From assembly GCA_019916065.1 (NCBI GenBank), contig CM034237.1, forward strand, positions 26,036,340 through 26,100,339: a DNA stretch of 64,000 nucleotides, given 5' to 3'. Position numbers and translations under genes: made by a program. The notes beneath the pieces were generated by a model, which saw only the letters and a program-made list of their open reading frames with translations, did no database searches and had not been told where the DNA came from. Every line of letters begins with the position of its first letter. The first letter of the stretch is position 1. Positions 45,835 to 58,097 of this stretch are shown piece after piece. The DNA comes from Vitellaria paradoxa (lineage: Eukaryota > Streptophyta > Magnoliopsida > Ericales > Sapotaceae).

Positions 45835-48661
45835 TGTAATACCCCAGACATTTTATTAACATAAGTATAAGGTTTTTGATGTATTTTGGAACTAATGTAC
45901 GTTAATTTAGTGGAATGAATCATTTATGGAGCTTTAGAGTTGAGAACTTTGAAAGAGATGGGTTAGGCCATCAAAAGTAAGTATTTTAGTCAAGTGCAGG
46001 AAAAAGGGGCACCTTAGGTGCACAAGGCATAGGCACCCAAGGTCTTGGGTGCACAAGTCATGGGTGCCCAAGGTCATGGGCACCCACCTAAGAAAACATG
46101 GGCGCCAAAGGAATAGTGGATTTGCCAGACATGAGTTGCTCTGCATTTTTCAGCCGACCCATATCCCCTATGAACCTATATCTAGCTAGGGGTGAAGAGG
46201 GGGTCTAAGATTCACTGTTTGGGGGATTAATTTATTGATATACATATATTGGTGAGATGATGCAAGAAAGAGAGAGAGAGGTGGATTGGAGGGGAAGAAA
46301 CCGGGTAAAGAAGCAACGGAAGAATAAAGAAGAAGAAGAAGAGAACAAGGTGGAGAAAATTGAAGGTAGGTCTTTCTAACCCTCATGGAAATCAAATTCC
46401 TCTTGCAAAAGTGAAATCAAGGAACCTTCCTATGTAATTTATTTGTAGTTTGGATCAAGGAGGGGGAGGATTGAGTCCATCAAAGCTTAAGGGTTTGGAA
46501 GCTCAAAACACCTTCTTGTTGATCCATCTTCTTGCAACTTGAGGTAGGGATTCAATGCCTCATTCTCACATATGTGATGTGTAACAAGGAGAAGATTACC
46601 ATTAGAAAACCCTCTTTAAATGTTGGTTACATTCATGGAAGAAAATAGGAGTTATACACATGTATATATATATATGTATAGGTTAAGAGAGTGGAAATGG
46701 TGTTTTATTCCATAACTTGACTTTTGGTTGATGAAAACATAAATTGATAACTTTGTTTGGTGCCTAAGAACCTTGTGTTGATATTAGGAACATGGAACTT
46801 TAGGTATTTTTACTTTAACTTGGTCAATTTGAGGTCCTAAGGGTGAGAAACCACAAAACCAGAAAATAGGGTAAGAAACCCGAAACTTGGCCCAAGCTGT
46901 GGGTGCATAAGGGGGACACAGTCGGGCGCCAGCACCCAGCCCTTGGGCACCCAAGACATGGGCACCCAGCCCTTGGGCGCACAAGGTGTGGGCGCCTAAG
47001 CCCCTTGGGCGCACAGCTGAGTGTCAGCTTGGGCGGCCATCGAGCCTCGGTCACTTTTCCTGACTTTACTTAGTTTGACCTCCTACCATAGACTTATGAA
47101 AGAGTTAGTAACTTGTTTTTAAATGAAACTTTTAATTGACTAATTACATGGATTTAGAAAGGGAAGTGTGCTTTAAAAAGTGATTAAGGATTGGTTATCT
47201 TAAGCTAATGGGATTTAACTTATAAGGGTAAGCGAATGTCACCTTGAATTGCATGAATTGGAATATTACTTTGTGGTAAGAGTCTTAATTGAATAGAATT
47301 GTGAATATGCCTTGATCTAAACTAAATGTTGAATTTATGAACTTGTGATTGATTTAGTGAAATGCGACTTAACAAAGGGACTCATGTTCAAAATGTTGGT
47401 AAATGTGAAATACTTAACAAGGTTTGATCAATGTGATATGTAATAAGTTATGGATGAACCATAACATTGACTTGTGTGTTAGATTGTATATGATGATGAA
47501 TGTGAACCAATGAAAGATGAGATGTTATATGATGAATGATTGTTTGTGTGCCAAGGGCCGTGGTGGGGTGTGGTAAATAGGAAGGGTGTTGAGATTACCC
47601 TCGGGTTGAGAGTCGCGGAATCTGTGCAGGGTTTGGTGTCAATGCCAGTGGGTTAGGAGTCCATAACATTGTGAGTGTATAGGTTACCCGTGACCTTGGA
47701 TTGTGATCCTAAACGATGGTGTTCGGTTTACCATTTCTATTAGGTCTGGACCCATAAAAGACGGTGTTGTGTATGCACCTAACCCCCGATAATTGGTGTG
47801 ACTATGGTTGTGTGATGGATTGATGGAAAGTGATAATGTGGATGTGAATATGTGATTGAATGTTGAATATGTGATAAGATGGTATGGAATGTGATTAGAC
47901 TTAACGTTGAGAAATTCAATAATGTAGAATAATTGGAATTGAATATTATACTATGATGTTATTGAATGACGATAAATATTTTAAATATGGTTATGTGGTC
48001 GATTATGATTAAACATCAAAGAGATAATTGAAATGTGATTTGAACCAATAAATGAAATTTCAAAGATTAAGTATTAATTGGAATTGAATCATTCTTATGA
48101 TATTGTTGTGTGAGAATGTGCATATTCTAAATTGGTTATGTAGTTATGTTGATTAAACTAATGTGGCTTTAGAAAATATTGAGATAACTAGATACACCAT
48201 GAATAGCATGAATGTTTGGAATACATATCATATATGTTTGTTTGAGACATCATGGGCACAAGTGGACCTGTGCTCACATCCCTTCAAAATTTGATGTAGG
48301 TACAGGCCATAACAATCAGGTGGGCTAATGGGGTTGGACTAGAAGTGCATTGCATGAGCCCTACCAAGCATAACAAAGCTCTTGGTCATTTAGTTTAAAT
48401 TTCTTTTGGAATTGTAATATTGTGCACTGCTAAACTTATTCGATTTGGTTGTAATGGCCATAAGGCCTAAGTTATGTATTCTTGGGAATAGTGTATGAAG
48501 TACGTGACTTGGTAATAGTCAAGGTTAAACTTACGTTATCTTATATTATGTCTCGGGCTCACTAGTTTACATTGCGTTCTTCTGATCATGGGTAGTTATG
48601 TTAGTGCATGTTATGTGTGTTTATCACTCACCCCTCGGGTCGTGAGATCAGGGGCGTGACA
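45835..48661 (+). repeat. element A 3' LTR
   Basis: 2827 bp ending GGGGCGTGACA, followed by the GTCAA duplication. It contains an extra segment with a GA microsatellite (about 46270-46281) absent from the 5' LTR. Confidence 0.95.
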
Positions 48662-49187
48662 GTCAATGGACTAGCTAGCTAAGAGGAATCCTGAATAAAA
48701 TGATAGTAATAACCTATCAATCTGAATGAACTCTGGATTTCAAACATAAATGACCGACCCTAAAATGTGTTTGGGTTCTACCTCTCTAGTGCAAGAGGGT
48801 GGTCGTAGTCTTACTCGGTGAGAACGGAGGTCATCTCCATAGGGAGGGCTTCGTTAAAAACTCTAGACTCATTCTCTTAGTTAGTAGGTGAACCTTAGTT
48901 AATTTAAACTAATTTTAGATTTACAAGGTGTTTGAATATGGTTGGGTTGAGAATGATGGAGTGTAGGAATTGTGATTCTAAATTAAGATAAAAACACTAC
49001 AAATAAAATAATGAAGACAATCTTGGCTTCGAACCAAATCCAGTAGTGGGATAGTAATGGTTTACTCAAACACGTTTGTTACTCAACCTAGCAATCGCAC
49101 ATGCTTTGCTGGGTCGGAAGATATTTCATTAAAACCTAATTTATGGAACTCAAAGTAAGCCGAGGCTTTTGAAATTAGTTTTGGATT

Positions 49188-49560
49188 CATCGGGACATTG
49201 AATCAAATGCCTAGTATACACGAGCGTTAACTCATAGCTAGGCTTCGATTGTAACACGAATGAACCGATTTCTTAAGAAAACCTCAAGTTATGGTTTTAC
49301 GAAAATAGGCTCCAAATCACCAAGCCATTGAACCAACCACTTGGTGTGCACGAGTGGCCAATCGTAACCAAGCTTTGGTTATAACACGGGTGATTGATTT
49401 CGTAAGAAAAACTAATTTGGGTTTTGGAAAATAAGAGTCTAACTCACCGGGACATTGAACCAAACACTTGGTGTGCACAAGTGCAACCAAGCTACGGTTG
49501 TAACATGGGTGAGTAGGTTTTGAAAGAACCCTAGCTTACTATGAGATTCCATTTAAAGAT
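49188..49560 (-). repeat. three tandem units inside the E LTR
   Basis: Units begin near 49188, 49318 and 49444 with CA(T/C)CGGGACATTGAA or a close variant, with periods of about 126-130 bp. Each ends in a short stretch with TAACAC or TAACAT. Similar words occur once in the C LTR. Confidence 0.7.
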
Positions 49561-50026
49561 TAAAAGATATTTCAATTAAAAATATTCTTTCATGTTCGAA
49601 TTCACCGAACTACCACACTACCTTCAATGATTTGAAGCCAAGAATAAACCCTAGCCTAACATACGTGAACTTTGAAGAGAAAAACAAACTTGTAAAACAT
49701 CCATTAATGTAAAACGAAAAGCGAAAACAAAAAGATGATGTTGAAGACTAAAGGAACGAAAAGAAATATGAAATAAATCTGAACTTTAAACTTGGAATTG
49801 AAATAGTTAAATGCGAAGCAACTTACATGTATTCAAGAAGAACTACTATCGATTCAAAGCTTCCAATCCAAACCCTAATCCGATGAATGTTTGAGAATGA
49901 TAATCCAAAAGAGTACTTGAAAGCTTTAATCCAAAAACAAAACCCTAATCTAGTTTAGGCTATGTAAAATTGAAAAGAAAAGAAAAGAAAGTATGTAAAA
50001 AGCTCTTCCGAACCTAATCTGAAAAT

Positions 50027-50249
50027 CCCCTTTATATATGGCTACAATGAAGGGCATAAGGGGTACATCACTTTACATAAAGAAAATCAAAGGTCAAAGG
50101 TGATGCGCGCCCATGGTTGATGTGGGGCGTCCGTGGCATAGCTGCCTAAGGTGTTTGATGTAGTCTTCAATGAAATAGCTCCACAAACCACTCTCGGTGG
50201 GCGCTTGTCTGATTAAGGGTGGGGCGCCCGTGGGCATTGAGGGGCGCCC
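50027..50249 (-). promoter_or_regulatory. E LTR promoter with GGGCGCCC-type array
   Basis: Words centre at 50108.5, 50128.5, 50202.5, 50225.5 and 50245.5, so 20, 23 and 20 bp within clusters. The last two are perfect GGGCGCCC. The TATA box is at 50040-50027, downstream in element orientation. Confidence 0.6.
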
Positions 50250-50251
50250 GT

Positions 50252-51781
50252 TGATTACACTTGAAAAGTGTAATTACAAATTCTATATTTAGAAGCACTT
50301 TAATGCATTTAATTAGTTAAATCTTAAGTTTTAGCATTATTTTGTAACTTACGAATTGTGTTATCTTCTTTGTAGGGAAAGGGACGAAAAGATCGAAGTT
50401 AATGGCATTGAAGAAGGCTTAGAAAATAAAGAAAAAGTTGTGACTCAAGCTTCACCAAGGATGGCTTGAACCAGCCCAAAGAAAAGTGAAGGAGAAACAA
50501 AAATAGAAAAATGCATTCTGAGGTCCCCACCCCAGCAGGGAAATAACAGTCTGAGGTCCCCACCTTAGATTATGAGGTCCCCACCTCATAACACACCTGG
50601 GCCGCGAGTTTCTCTTTATTTTTTTTAGGGTTTTCAAAACCCTTATATAGGAGGGTTATGCATGGCTGAAGGAGGACACCTCTCTTTGATTATTACACTT
50701 TAGGTTGAGAGTTAGATTAGGTTTTTGATTGATTTTAGAGTGATTTGTACGCTTGGACATGTGGATCTATGGAGGTCTTTGGAGTTTTTATCATTGTCTT
50801 CGCATTACTTGTTCATATTTTCTTTTACATCCAAGTTACATTGTAAGTTGCACTTTGATTTACTTCAATTTATTTCGATTTACTTCGTAATATAATGTTT
50901 TGCTTGTTTCAATTCCCTTTTCGCATGATGGAATGTTCTTTTATCGTTTTTGTGATGTTTAAAGTAGTTATAGTGTAAAACCCTAAACAAATCAAGAAAG
51001 GGTAGTTCACGAAAAGTCCTGGGGTATTTGTAGTCCCTTCGCGAATGTTGCGAAACCTCTTGCAAAGGGATCTACCTTTCACAAATATATTTTTTTCTCT
51101 ATTTCGAAAACATTCGAATACGAAAACTCTTAACCAAATCCGTTTGAGATCACTGGTATGGATTTTCGTAACCCATTGTTAAATACTTTCGAATAGACTT
51201 AAAAATCAGATTTTGATTAATTTTTTTTTGTGTTTAATTGAAAAACCTTAGGAAACAAAGGTCTTTAATCATATCCGCTTGAGATCACTGGTACTGACCT
51301 TTGATTACAACGTTCTCAAAACTTTTCAAATTAAACCCTAGTTTTCAAATAAACACACCCCAAGGCAATGTAGTAAACTACCCGGATTTGAGGTTGAATC
51401 AAGCTCTTTACTATTATTGAATTGCAATCCAACTTAATTTTAGTTATAATAGAGTAATTTGAAGTTGAAATTATTTTCGTTGAATTTGTTTTAACTTCTT
51501 GCCATCTAGTTTAATTCGTTCTTAAATTCTAAAGTTTTTGTTTATTTTAATTTTAAGTGGTTGAAATTGAAATTGTTCTTAATTTTATTAAACCCTAGAA
51601 TTTAGTAACCTTGAACTTCAAACTTGATTCTCTTTAATTTTAGAATTCATTGCACATCCTAAAAACTAAAACACATTAGGCTCCCTGTGGAATTCGACCT
51701 CGAACCTACCGAGTTTTAAAACTACGACTGCCCTTTTACACTTGAGAGGTAGAACCTTATTACATATTTTAGGGTCGGTCA
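50252..51781 (+). repeat. element D 5' LTR
   Basis: 1530 bp, TGATTACAC to GGTCGGTCA. It opens with the inverted repeat TTACACTT-GAA-AAGTGTAA. Two repeats containing GAGATCACTGGTA lie near 51105 and 51239. Its TATA box is at 50642-50650. Confidence 0.9.
50521..50650 (+). promoter_or_regulatory. D LTR promoter with GAGGTCCCCACC words
   Basis: Three words at about 50520, 50553 and 50574, the last two 21 bp apart and the first 33 bp away, then the TATA box CTTATATAG at 50642-50650. The third copy is the inverted repeat TGAGGT-CCCC-ACCTCA. Confidence 0.55.
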
Positions 51782-51788
51782 AGTTTTT

Positions 51789-51806
51789 TGGCACCGTTGC
51801 CGAGGA
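51789..51806 (+). other. decayed tRNA-Asp primer binding site (D)
   Basis: TGGCACCGTTGCCGAGGA differs from the intact sites of B and C at two positions, both G to A at former CpG sites. Confidence 0.85.
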
Positions 51807-54604
51807 GCCAAAATTTAGTTTTTAGGGTATCTTTAATTTTAGTTTTTTTAAGTATTTTAATTTAAAAAAAAATTTAAATTTAAAATTTGGACTTAATTTT
51901 TTTTATTAGAGACTTGTTATTTGCATGCTATTAAGATCGGGTAGAATAGTCATAACTGAATCTGAACTAGAAGATCCTTCATACTTTCCCGAATCTTTTA
52001 CACCAACCTCACTTTCCACTGATTCACTTACCACATCTTCCTTTCACTCAATGGCTGAGTTAAGAGGTAATGGTGAAGGCAGTGAGCATGAGGATAATGA
52101 TCCACGTGAAATTCCAGGTTTTGTTCCTATGAAAGATCATCTTAATCCTGTTAGAAAAACCACCCCATCATGCATAGTCTTGCCCTTAAATAAGGGGAAC
52201 TTCAACCTTAGGCCAGGAATCATCCAACTTCTTCTTACTTTCCATGGTTTAGATTCTGAAAATCCCTACAACCATCTCAGGGAGTTTGAGGAAGTGAGCA
52301 ACACATGTATAGATCACAATGTCAATGAGGATGTAATGTGTTTTCAACTCTTCCTATTTTCCTTATAGGACAAAGCCAAGTTTTGGCTTAATTCCCTTCG
52401 CCCGTGCTCTATTGGAACGTGGCATGAACTGCAGACTGAGTTCCTTAAGAAATATTTCCCAACTCAGAAAACTCAATACTATAGGCGACAGATTACCACT
52501 TTCTCTTGTAAACCTAATGAGAATTTCTGTCGAGCCTGGGAAAGGTTTAAGGACCTCTTGATGGCTTGTCCTCACTATGGTTTTGAAACATGGAGGTTAG
52601 TGAGCATCTGTCATGAATCTCTAACTCCTAGTCTTAAGCAATTAGTTTCTACCATGTGCAATGGTACCCTATTTGATAAGACTGCTGAAGATGCTATGGA
52701 ATTCTTTGATATGGTGGTCGAGGACTCTAACGATTGGGAAATTGGACCACTTTTTTCTTTAGAGCATAGGAATCCCATATCTAGGGGTCAGTTGATGTTA
52801 AGTGAGAGGGATGATTTAAGTGCTAGGATATCTGCATTACAACATAAGTTAGATTCCCTTGAACTTAAGAGCAAAGAGAAGTTGGCGGAAGCACAAGTGG
52901 TGTGTTGGGCATGCGACCAAGTAGGACATAATCCTAATTCATGTCCAGAGCTTCCTTTACTTAAGGAAGTAGCTTATGGCAATGCGTATGTTAATAACAC
53001 ACAGAACCGACCATTCCAAAATAGAGGTCAGGGTAACACTTCCTACCCACAAAGTGCGAATGTTAAGTATCAAGGGGGAAATCAACATCCCAACGCTTAC
53101 CCCCAGGAATGGAAAAATCCTCTAGGTTTTGGGTGGAAAAATGATAATCAAAGCCAACCATTCCAACCCTTTTTACCACCACCTCAATACCAACAACCCA
53201 ATCCTATTGCATATCAACCTCCCCAGAAGAGATCCTTTGAGGAATCTGTTCAAAAATTTAGGCAACATCAAATGATGATCAATGACAATGTGTCTAGGTC
53301 CTTAGATGATTTTAAAGGACAAGTGGCTCGATCCTTAGATGATATTAGGGGCCAAGTTTCCAAGCTGACCCAGGCCATGAGCACCACTCAAAGTGGCAAA
53401 CTCCCTGCACAACCGTTTCCTAACCCAAAAGGCTAGGCGAACATGATTGGGTCATCGACCTTGGGTGCCAACCCTCATGAACAAGTTCAAGCTATTACTA
53501 CTCTGTGGAGTGGTAAAATCATTCAAAAGCCTACCGACCTTAGAGTCGATGTCCCTAGTGATAAGATAGATCCAAAGGGTAGTACAGGGGCTAAGAAAGA
53601 GAGTGATGAAGAGGGAAAAGCGAAAAAGAAGGAGAAATTAGAGGATGAGAAAATGAGAGGGGAAACTGAAAAAGAGAGTGAGGAGGAACCTAGTGAGGGA
53701 CCTCTGGTTAGGCCCATTGATCACCCTGTTGAGTACATTCCTAGACTACCTTTTCCTCAGAGACTAGCAAAGGGCAAGAATGAGATGTTAAACTCTGAAA
53801 TTTATGAGACTTTTAAACAAGTGAGAATTAACATTCCATTACTTGAAGCCATTAAACAAAATCCTTCATATGCTAGGTTTCTCAAGGATATGTGCACTGT
53901 GAAGAGGAAGCTCAATGTCAAAGAAAAAGCTTTATTGACAGAACAAGTGAGTGCCATACTCCAACGTGACACACCTCCCAAATATAAGGACCCTAGGTGT
54001 CCAACCATTTCATGCATCATAGGGAACCATATTGTTGATAGAGCTTTACTTGACCTAGGTGCTAGTGTCAACCTTTTGCCTCACACTGTTTACCAGTAAC
54101 TAGGCTTAGGCGAGCTAAAACCCACTAGAGTGACATTGTAGTTAGCCGATCGTTTGGTCAAAATGCCTAGGGGTGTGGTGGAGGACGTATTGGTTCAAGT
54201 AGACAAGTACTACTTTCCAGTTGATTTCATTTTATTGGATACCCAACAAGTTACTAACCCCATCCAATCTATTCCAGTTATTCTTGGTAGACCATTCCTT
54301 GCTACATCCAATGCTGTGATCAATTGTAGGAGTGGGGTCATGAAACTTTCTTTTGGGAATATGACCATGGAGATGAATATCTTTCGAGTAGGGAAGTAAG
54401 TAAGAGAGTGTGAGGATATTAGGGAGGTGGATGTGATCCATGTTTTGAGTGAGGAATATTTTGAGAAGGCTTACCTTGAGGATCCTTTAGAGCGTGCCTT
54501 AGTACAGAGTGAGAGATGTGAAATGTTGGATGGGGAAAACTTCATGGATGTTGGAGAGTTGATAGATGCTAGGGACGAAGTTATGGCAGTTAGTGGTTGG
54601 GTGC

Positions 54605-56405
54605 TGATTACACTTGAAAAGTGTAATTACAAACTCCACGTTTTCATGGTTATTAAGGTAATTAAGTACTCTATTTTGAAGAATTATCATTATTTTATCA
54701 CTTATAAGATTTGTTTTCTTAATTGCAGGGAAAACGGGGAATTAAATGAAGAAGATAGTGACTTTGGAGATGAAAGGGGGGATATCGAACCAACTTCGTT
54801 AGGGATGGCTCGGAGTACCCCAAGGACTTAGCGGCAAATGAGGAGCAAAAGTGTAGAAAAAAGGCTTCTGTGGTCCGGACCACCTGGCGCACGGTCCGGA
54901 CCACAGTATGGTGGACCGTCGCGCGGGCAATTTAAATTTTAGGGTTTCTTTTACAAGTTTAAAAAGGACTGCTTGGGGGCCGACTGAAAAGGACGGCTAC
55001 TACTTCTTCTTCTTCTTCTTTTCGATTTTTTTATTTTTCGTCTACAAATTTTGAAGGTTTTGTTTACTTACGTTGATGTTCTTACGGGGTTTCGGAGCTT
55101 TCATCACATTCGTTTCAGCAGTCGCCATTCAGTGTTTTGTTTCGAAGCTTGTTTTTGAGTACGTTACAATTTTTTTCTTTGGATTAATGGTACTATTCGA
55201 ATATTCGAAATAGAAGTTTGATTGATTTCGCACCTTTAGTTTTGATTTAGTCGTTTAAGAATCTTGTTTCATTGTTTGATTTGGCACATCTTTTCAATAT
55301 GTTTTCGACGAATATATCCGTTTTGTTTAAAATCATGCTAGCGTAGAAACTCTAGTTCTTGATTCAACAAATCAAGAAAGGGTAGTTTACTCTGATCTAT
55401 GGGATATACGTAGACCCTTCGCAGAGTTGCGAAAGCTCATGCGTAGGGGTTTACAACTTTGAGACGGTTGCGTAGACCCTTCCCATAGTTTGTGAAAGCT
55501 TATGCGTAGGGGTTTACACTTTTCAAAACCTAATTCAACTCTTCCAAAAGCTTTCGAAAACGAAAACCTTTGACTATATTCTCTGTAATCACTGGTAAGG
55601 GTTTTCGACTATAACTTTCCTAATAATTTTGGAGAATTGAAAAATTCAGATTTTGAATCCTAATTTGAATTAGTTTACTTCAGAAACATTCGAAAACGAA
55701 AACCTTTGACTATATTCTCTGAAATCACTGGTAAAGGTTTTCGATTAAAATTTTTTTAATAATTTTGGATAAACTAGAAGAATTGGATTTGAATTCGAAT
55801 TCGAATAGGATTGTTTGAAAACCCTTCGAAAACAGAAGTTTTTGACTATATTCTCTGTAATCACTGGTAAAAGCTTTTGATTAAAACTTTCTCAATAATT
55901 TTCGAACAAGTCCTAATTTAGGTTTTAACGCAAGTATTACAACTCATCCCATAGTGAAGACGTAAACTACCCGGAATTGATAGTTGGATCAAGGACTTCT
56001 TAAATTTATTTGCTTATTAATCGGATTGTCTTTGATTGATTTAATTGAAGTATTTACATTATAGTTTTTTTTATTAGATTATTTTGAAGTGCATTTAAAT
56101 TAGGAAAAATTCATTTAGCTAATATTTTATTCCTTGAAATCAAAAATCAAAAAATTAAATTGCTGAAATTTTGTTAATAGGTTGTTGAGTTAGTTTGATT
56201 TGAATTTTGAATTTGCAAAACCCTAGGAATTAGTTTTAATTAATCTACAACTTAGTTTATATTCAAATTTAGGATTTCCATTTTAACCTAGAAACTAAAT
56301 ATCATAGGCTCCTTGTGAATTCGACCTCGGACTCACCGAGTTAAAACTACACCGCACACCCTTGCACTTGGGGGTTAATTTAGACGCATTTTCTAATAGC
56401 GGTCA
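54605..56405 (+). repeat. solo LTR of a B-like Athila family inside D
   Basis: 1801 bp from TGATTACAC to GCGGTCA with matching 5-bp duplications GGTGC at 54600-54604 and 56406-56410. It interrupts D's pol upstream of RT without other loss. Three repeats with CTTTGACTATATTCTCTG lie near 55565, 55708 and 55845. No internal region is present, so the parent element was removed by LTR recombination. Confidence 0.93.
54872..54902 (+). promoter_or_regulatory. GGTCCGGACC pair in the solo LTR
   Basis: Two perfect GGTCCGGACC palindromes at 54872-54881 and 54893-54902, centres 21 bp apart, followed by a TATA-like TTTAAAAAGG (about 54959-54968). Confidence 0.6.
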
Positions 56406-56587
56406 GGTGCCAGTGTTTGAACCTTTAGAGCCATCTTTGATCAAACCTAAGCCATCAGTAGAATGTCCTCCATGTCCTTCTAGGAAACCATTGCCGAATG
56501 AGCTTAAGTATGCATTTCTAAGTAAGGGTAAGACATTCCCAGTAGTCGTGTCTTCCAATTTGGAGAGAGTTCAGGAAGAAAGGTTGT

Positions 56588-58097
56588 TGCTTGTTTTTGC
56601 TTAATTACCTCACTCTCAAATGTAAATAAAGATGCAAATTCAGCTTTCAAAGGTGTTGAGTAAGGAAAATCAAGACAAACTCCCCCAAGTGCAAGGTTTC
56701 ATTGTAGCACAATTAACTGGTGAGAACCAGGTCATATCCACAGGGATCTGGGGAGCAAAATCATGTTTGAATCAAATGGATTAAAGAGGCAAGACATGGC
56801 TCACATGAATGGTAAACAGAATTGAAAATCTGGTTTGGAATTTTTGATGGTTTTGGAAATGGGTTTTGAAATGAAAACTAAACTTAACTAAAACTTGATA
56901 TTAAAAAGATGGGCAAGACAATTCCAATGCCTATCCAAATCAATCTCAAAATACCAAGAGTGAATAGATCATCAATTCTAGTTGCTCTAATGTTTGGAGA
57001 AAATTAATTTCAAATGATACAAGCCATGGATCAAACAAGTGATGTGCATAAGCTATCATGAAAACTATAGAAGATCTAACTCTAGCAACTCCCATACATA
57101 TTTGCAATAAGAGTTCTGAATTCAACAACTTCTATGAACTCATTGATAGAATATGTAAACAAGTGTTAATCGGACATTGAACCATTGATTTCAAGAATAA
57201 CGAGATACAACTAAAATTGATAACCAAAGAACTCAAAATTAATCCATGAAGAACGGCATCTTGGAAATCATTGGACAGGACATTATCCTTGCCTTGGCTC
57301 AAGAAAAACTAGCCGATCATCTTAAGAAAATGAAGAACAGAGACATGACCTTCAAAGCTGGAAAATGTAATTTTCTCTTTAACTCCAATTGAAATCTAAT
57401 TACAAGAATGAAATTGTAATGTGCTGTAGAATTCAAATCTAATTACAATAAACTGAAAATAAAAATCAGATTTGAAAACAAAAATTGCAGAAAATCTCAA
57501 AACCAGAGAATAAAGAAGAAGGAAGATGAAGTTCCCTAGCTACTCTCTCTCTCTAAATTTTTTTTCTATCTCCTCTCGTATATCCCCTCCTTTTTATTTC
57601 TCGTGGGTGTGGGTCGTGTGATGCCATCATTCCCCAGTCTTTCTCTCTCCTCCAGATTGCATCCCCCCCCGAATCTGTAAAATCACGTGGAGTCTGTTTT
57701 CTGCCAACGGTCCTAGTATTCGAATACTGCTTGGCTGTATTCGAATATGCATTTCCTCCAGAAATTCTCTGAACTCTTTTTGACAGCATTCGAATGCTTT
57801 GGCACTATATTCGAATGTTCTCCTCCTTCCAGAATTCAACTTGTTCAGCAACTGGAAATTCTTCTTCTGCTCCCATGGCTTTACTCAACAAATTCATTTC
57901 AACAGATGTGCTTCAGCATCTCCTTCTTTGCATCCTTAATTTAGCTCAAATTACTTCTCTTTATGGCACAATTCAACACATGTTCCATATTCTAAAGATG
58001 TGGATAAATTCTGCACAAAACACCTGTCTTATATCAATTATGTCATGTATAAAAGTGTATTTAAGTGAACAAATGTGTAACAACTCAAGCCCAATCA
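56588..58097 (-). repeat. solo LTR of family F inside D
   Basis: 1510 bp with 5-bp duplications GTTGT at 56583-56587 and 58098-58102. It starts TGCTTG and ends AATCA. Orientation is inferred as minus from the U5-like words near 56681-56750 (CCCCCAAGTGCAAGG) and a TATA-like sequence on the minus strand near 57600-57586. It splits D's pol just before the RT region. Confidence 0.9.
57715..57816 (-). promoter_or_regulatory. ATTCGAAT palindrome array in the F LTR
   Basis: Four palindromes: AGTATTCGAATACT (57715-57728), TATTCGAATA (57738-57747), AGCATTCGAATGCT (57785-57798) and ATTCGAAT (57809-57816). Centres are 21, 49 and 21 bp apart. In element orientation they lie upstream of the TATA-like sequence. 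Confidence 0.65.

Larger units (their letters stand above)
23261..48661 (+). mobile_element. element A: Tekay/Del-type chromovirus, split by element B
   Basis: Bounded by 5-bp target duplications GTCAA (23256-23260 and 48662-48666). LTRs are at 23261-25991 and 45835-48661, the primer site at 25995-26006, and the polypurine tract at 45821-45834. Gag-pol runs from 27064 to 30900 and resumes at 44796-45768, because element B sits inside the integrase region. The C-terminal chromodomain-like segment (ending ERYPHLFS) and the very long LTRs support the Tekay/Del assignment. Without B the element is about 11.5 kb. Many stop codons, several frameshifts and a mutated RT active site show it is dead. 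Confidence 0.95.
48751..50251 (-). repeat. E-family LTR, cut by element D
   Basis: Starts TGACCGACCC on the plus strand and resembles the ends of the Athila-type LTRs. It has a TATA box on the minus strand (CATATATAAAGGGG, 50040-50027) and ends abruptly where element D starts. The rest presumably lies beyond D. The fragment at 15527-16015 is a relative in opposite orientation. Confidence 0.75.

Noticed and set aside
46200..46400. Minus-strand open frame in the element A LTR
   Set aside because: It arises from GA- and CT-rich simple sequence and is absent from the other LTR.
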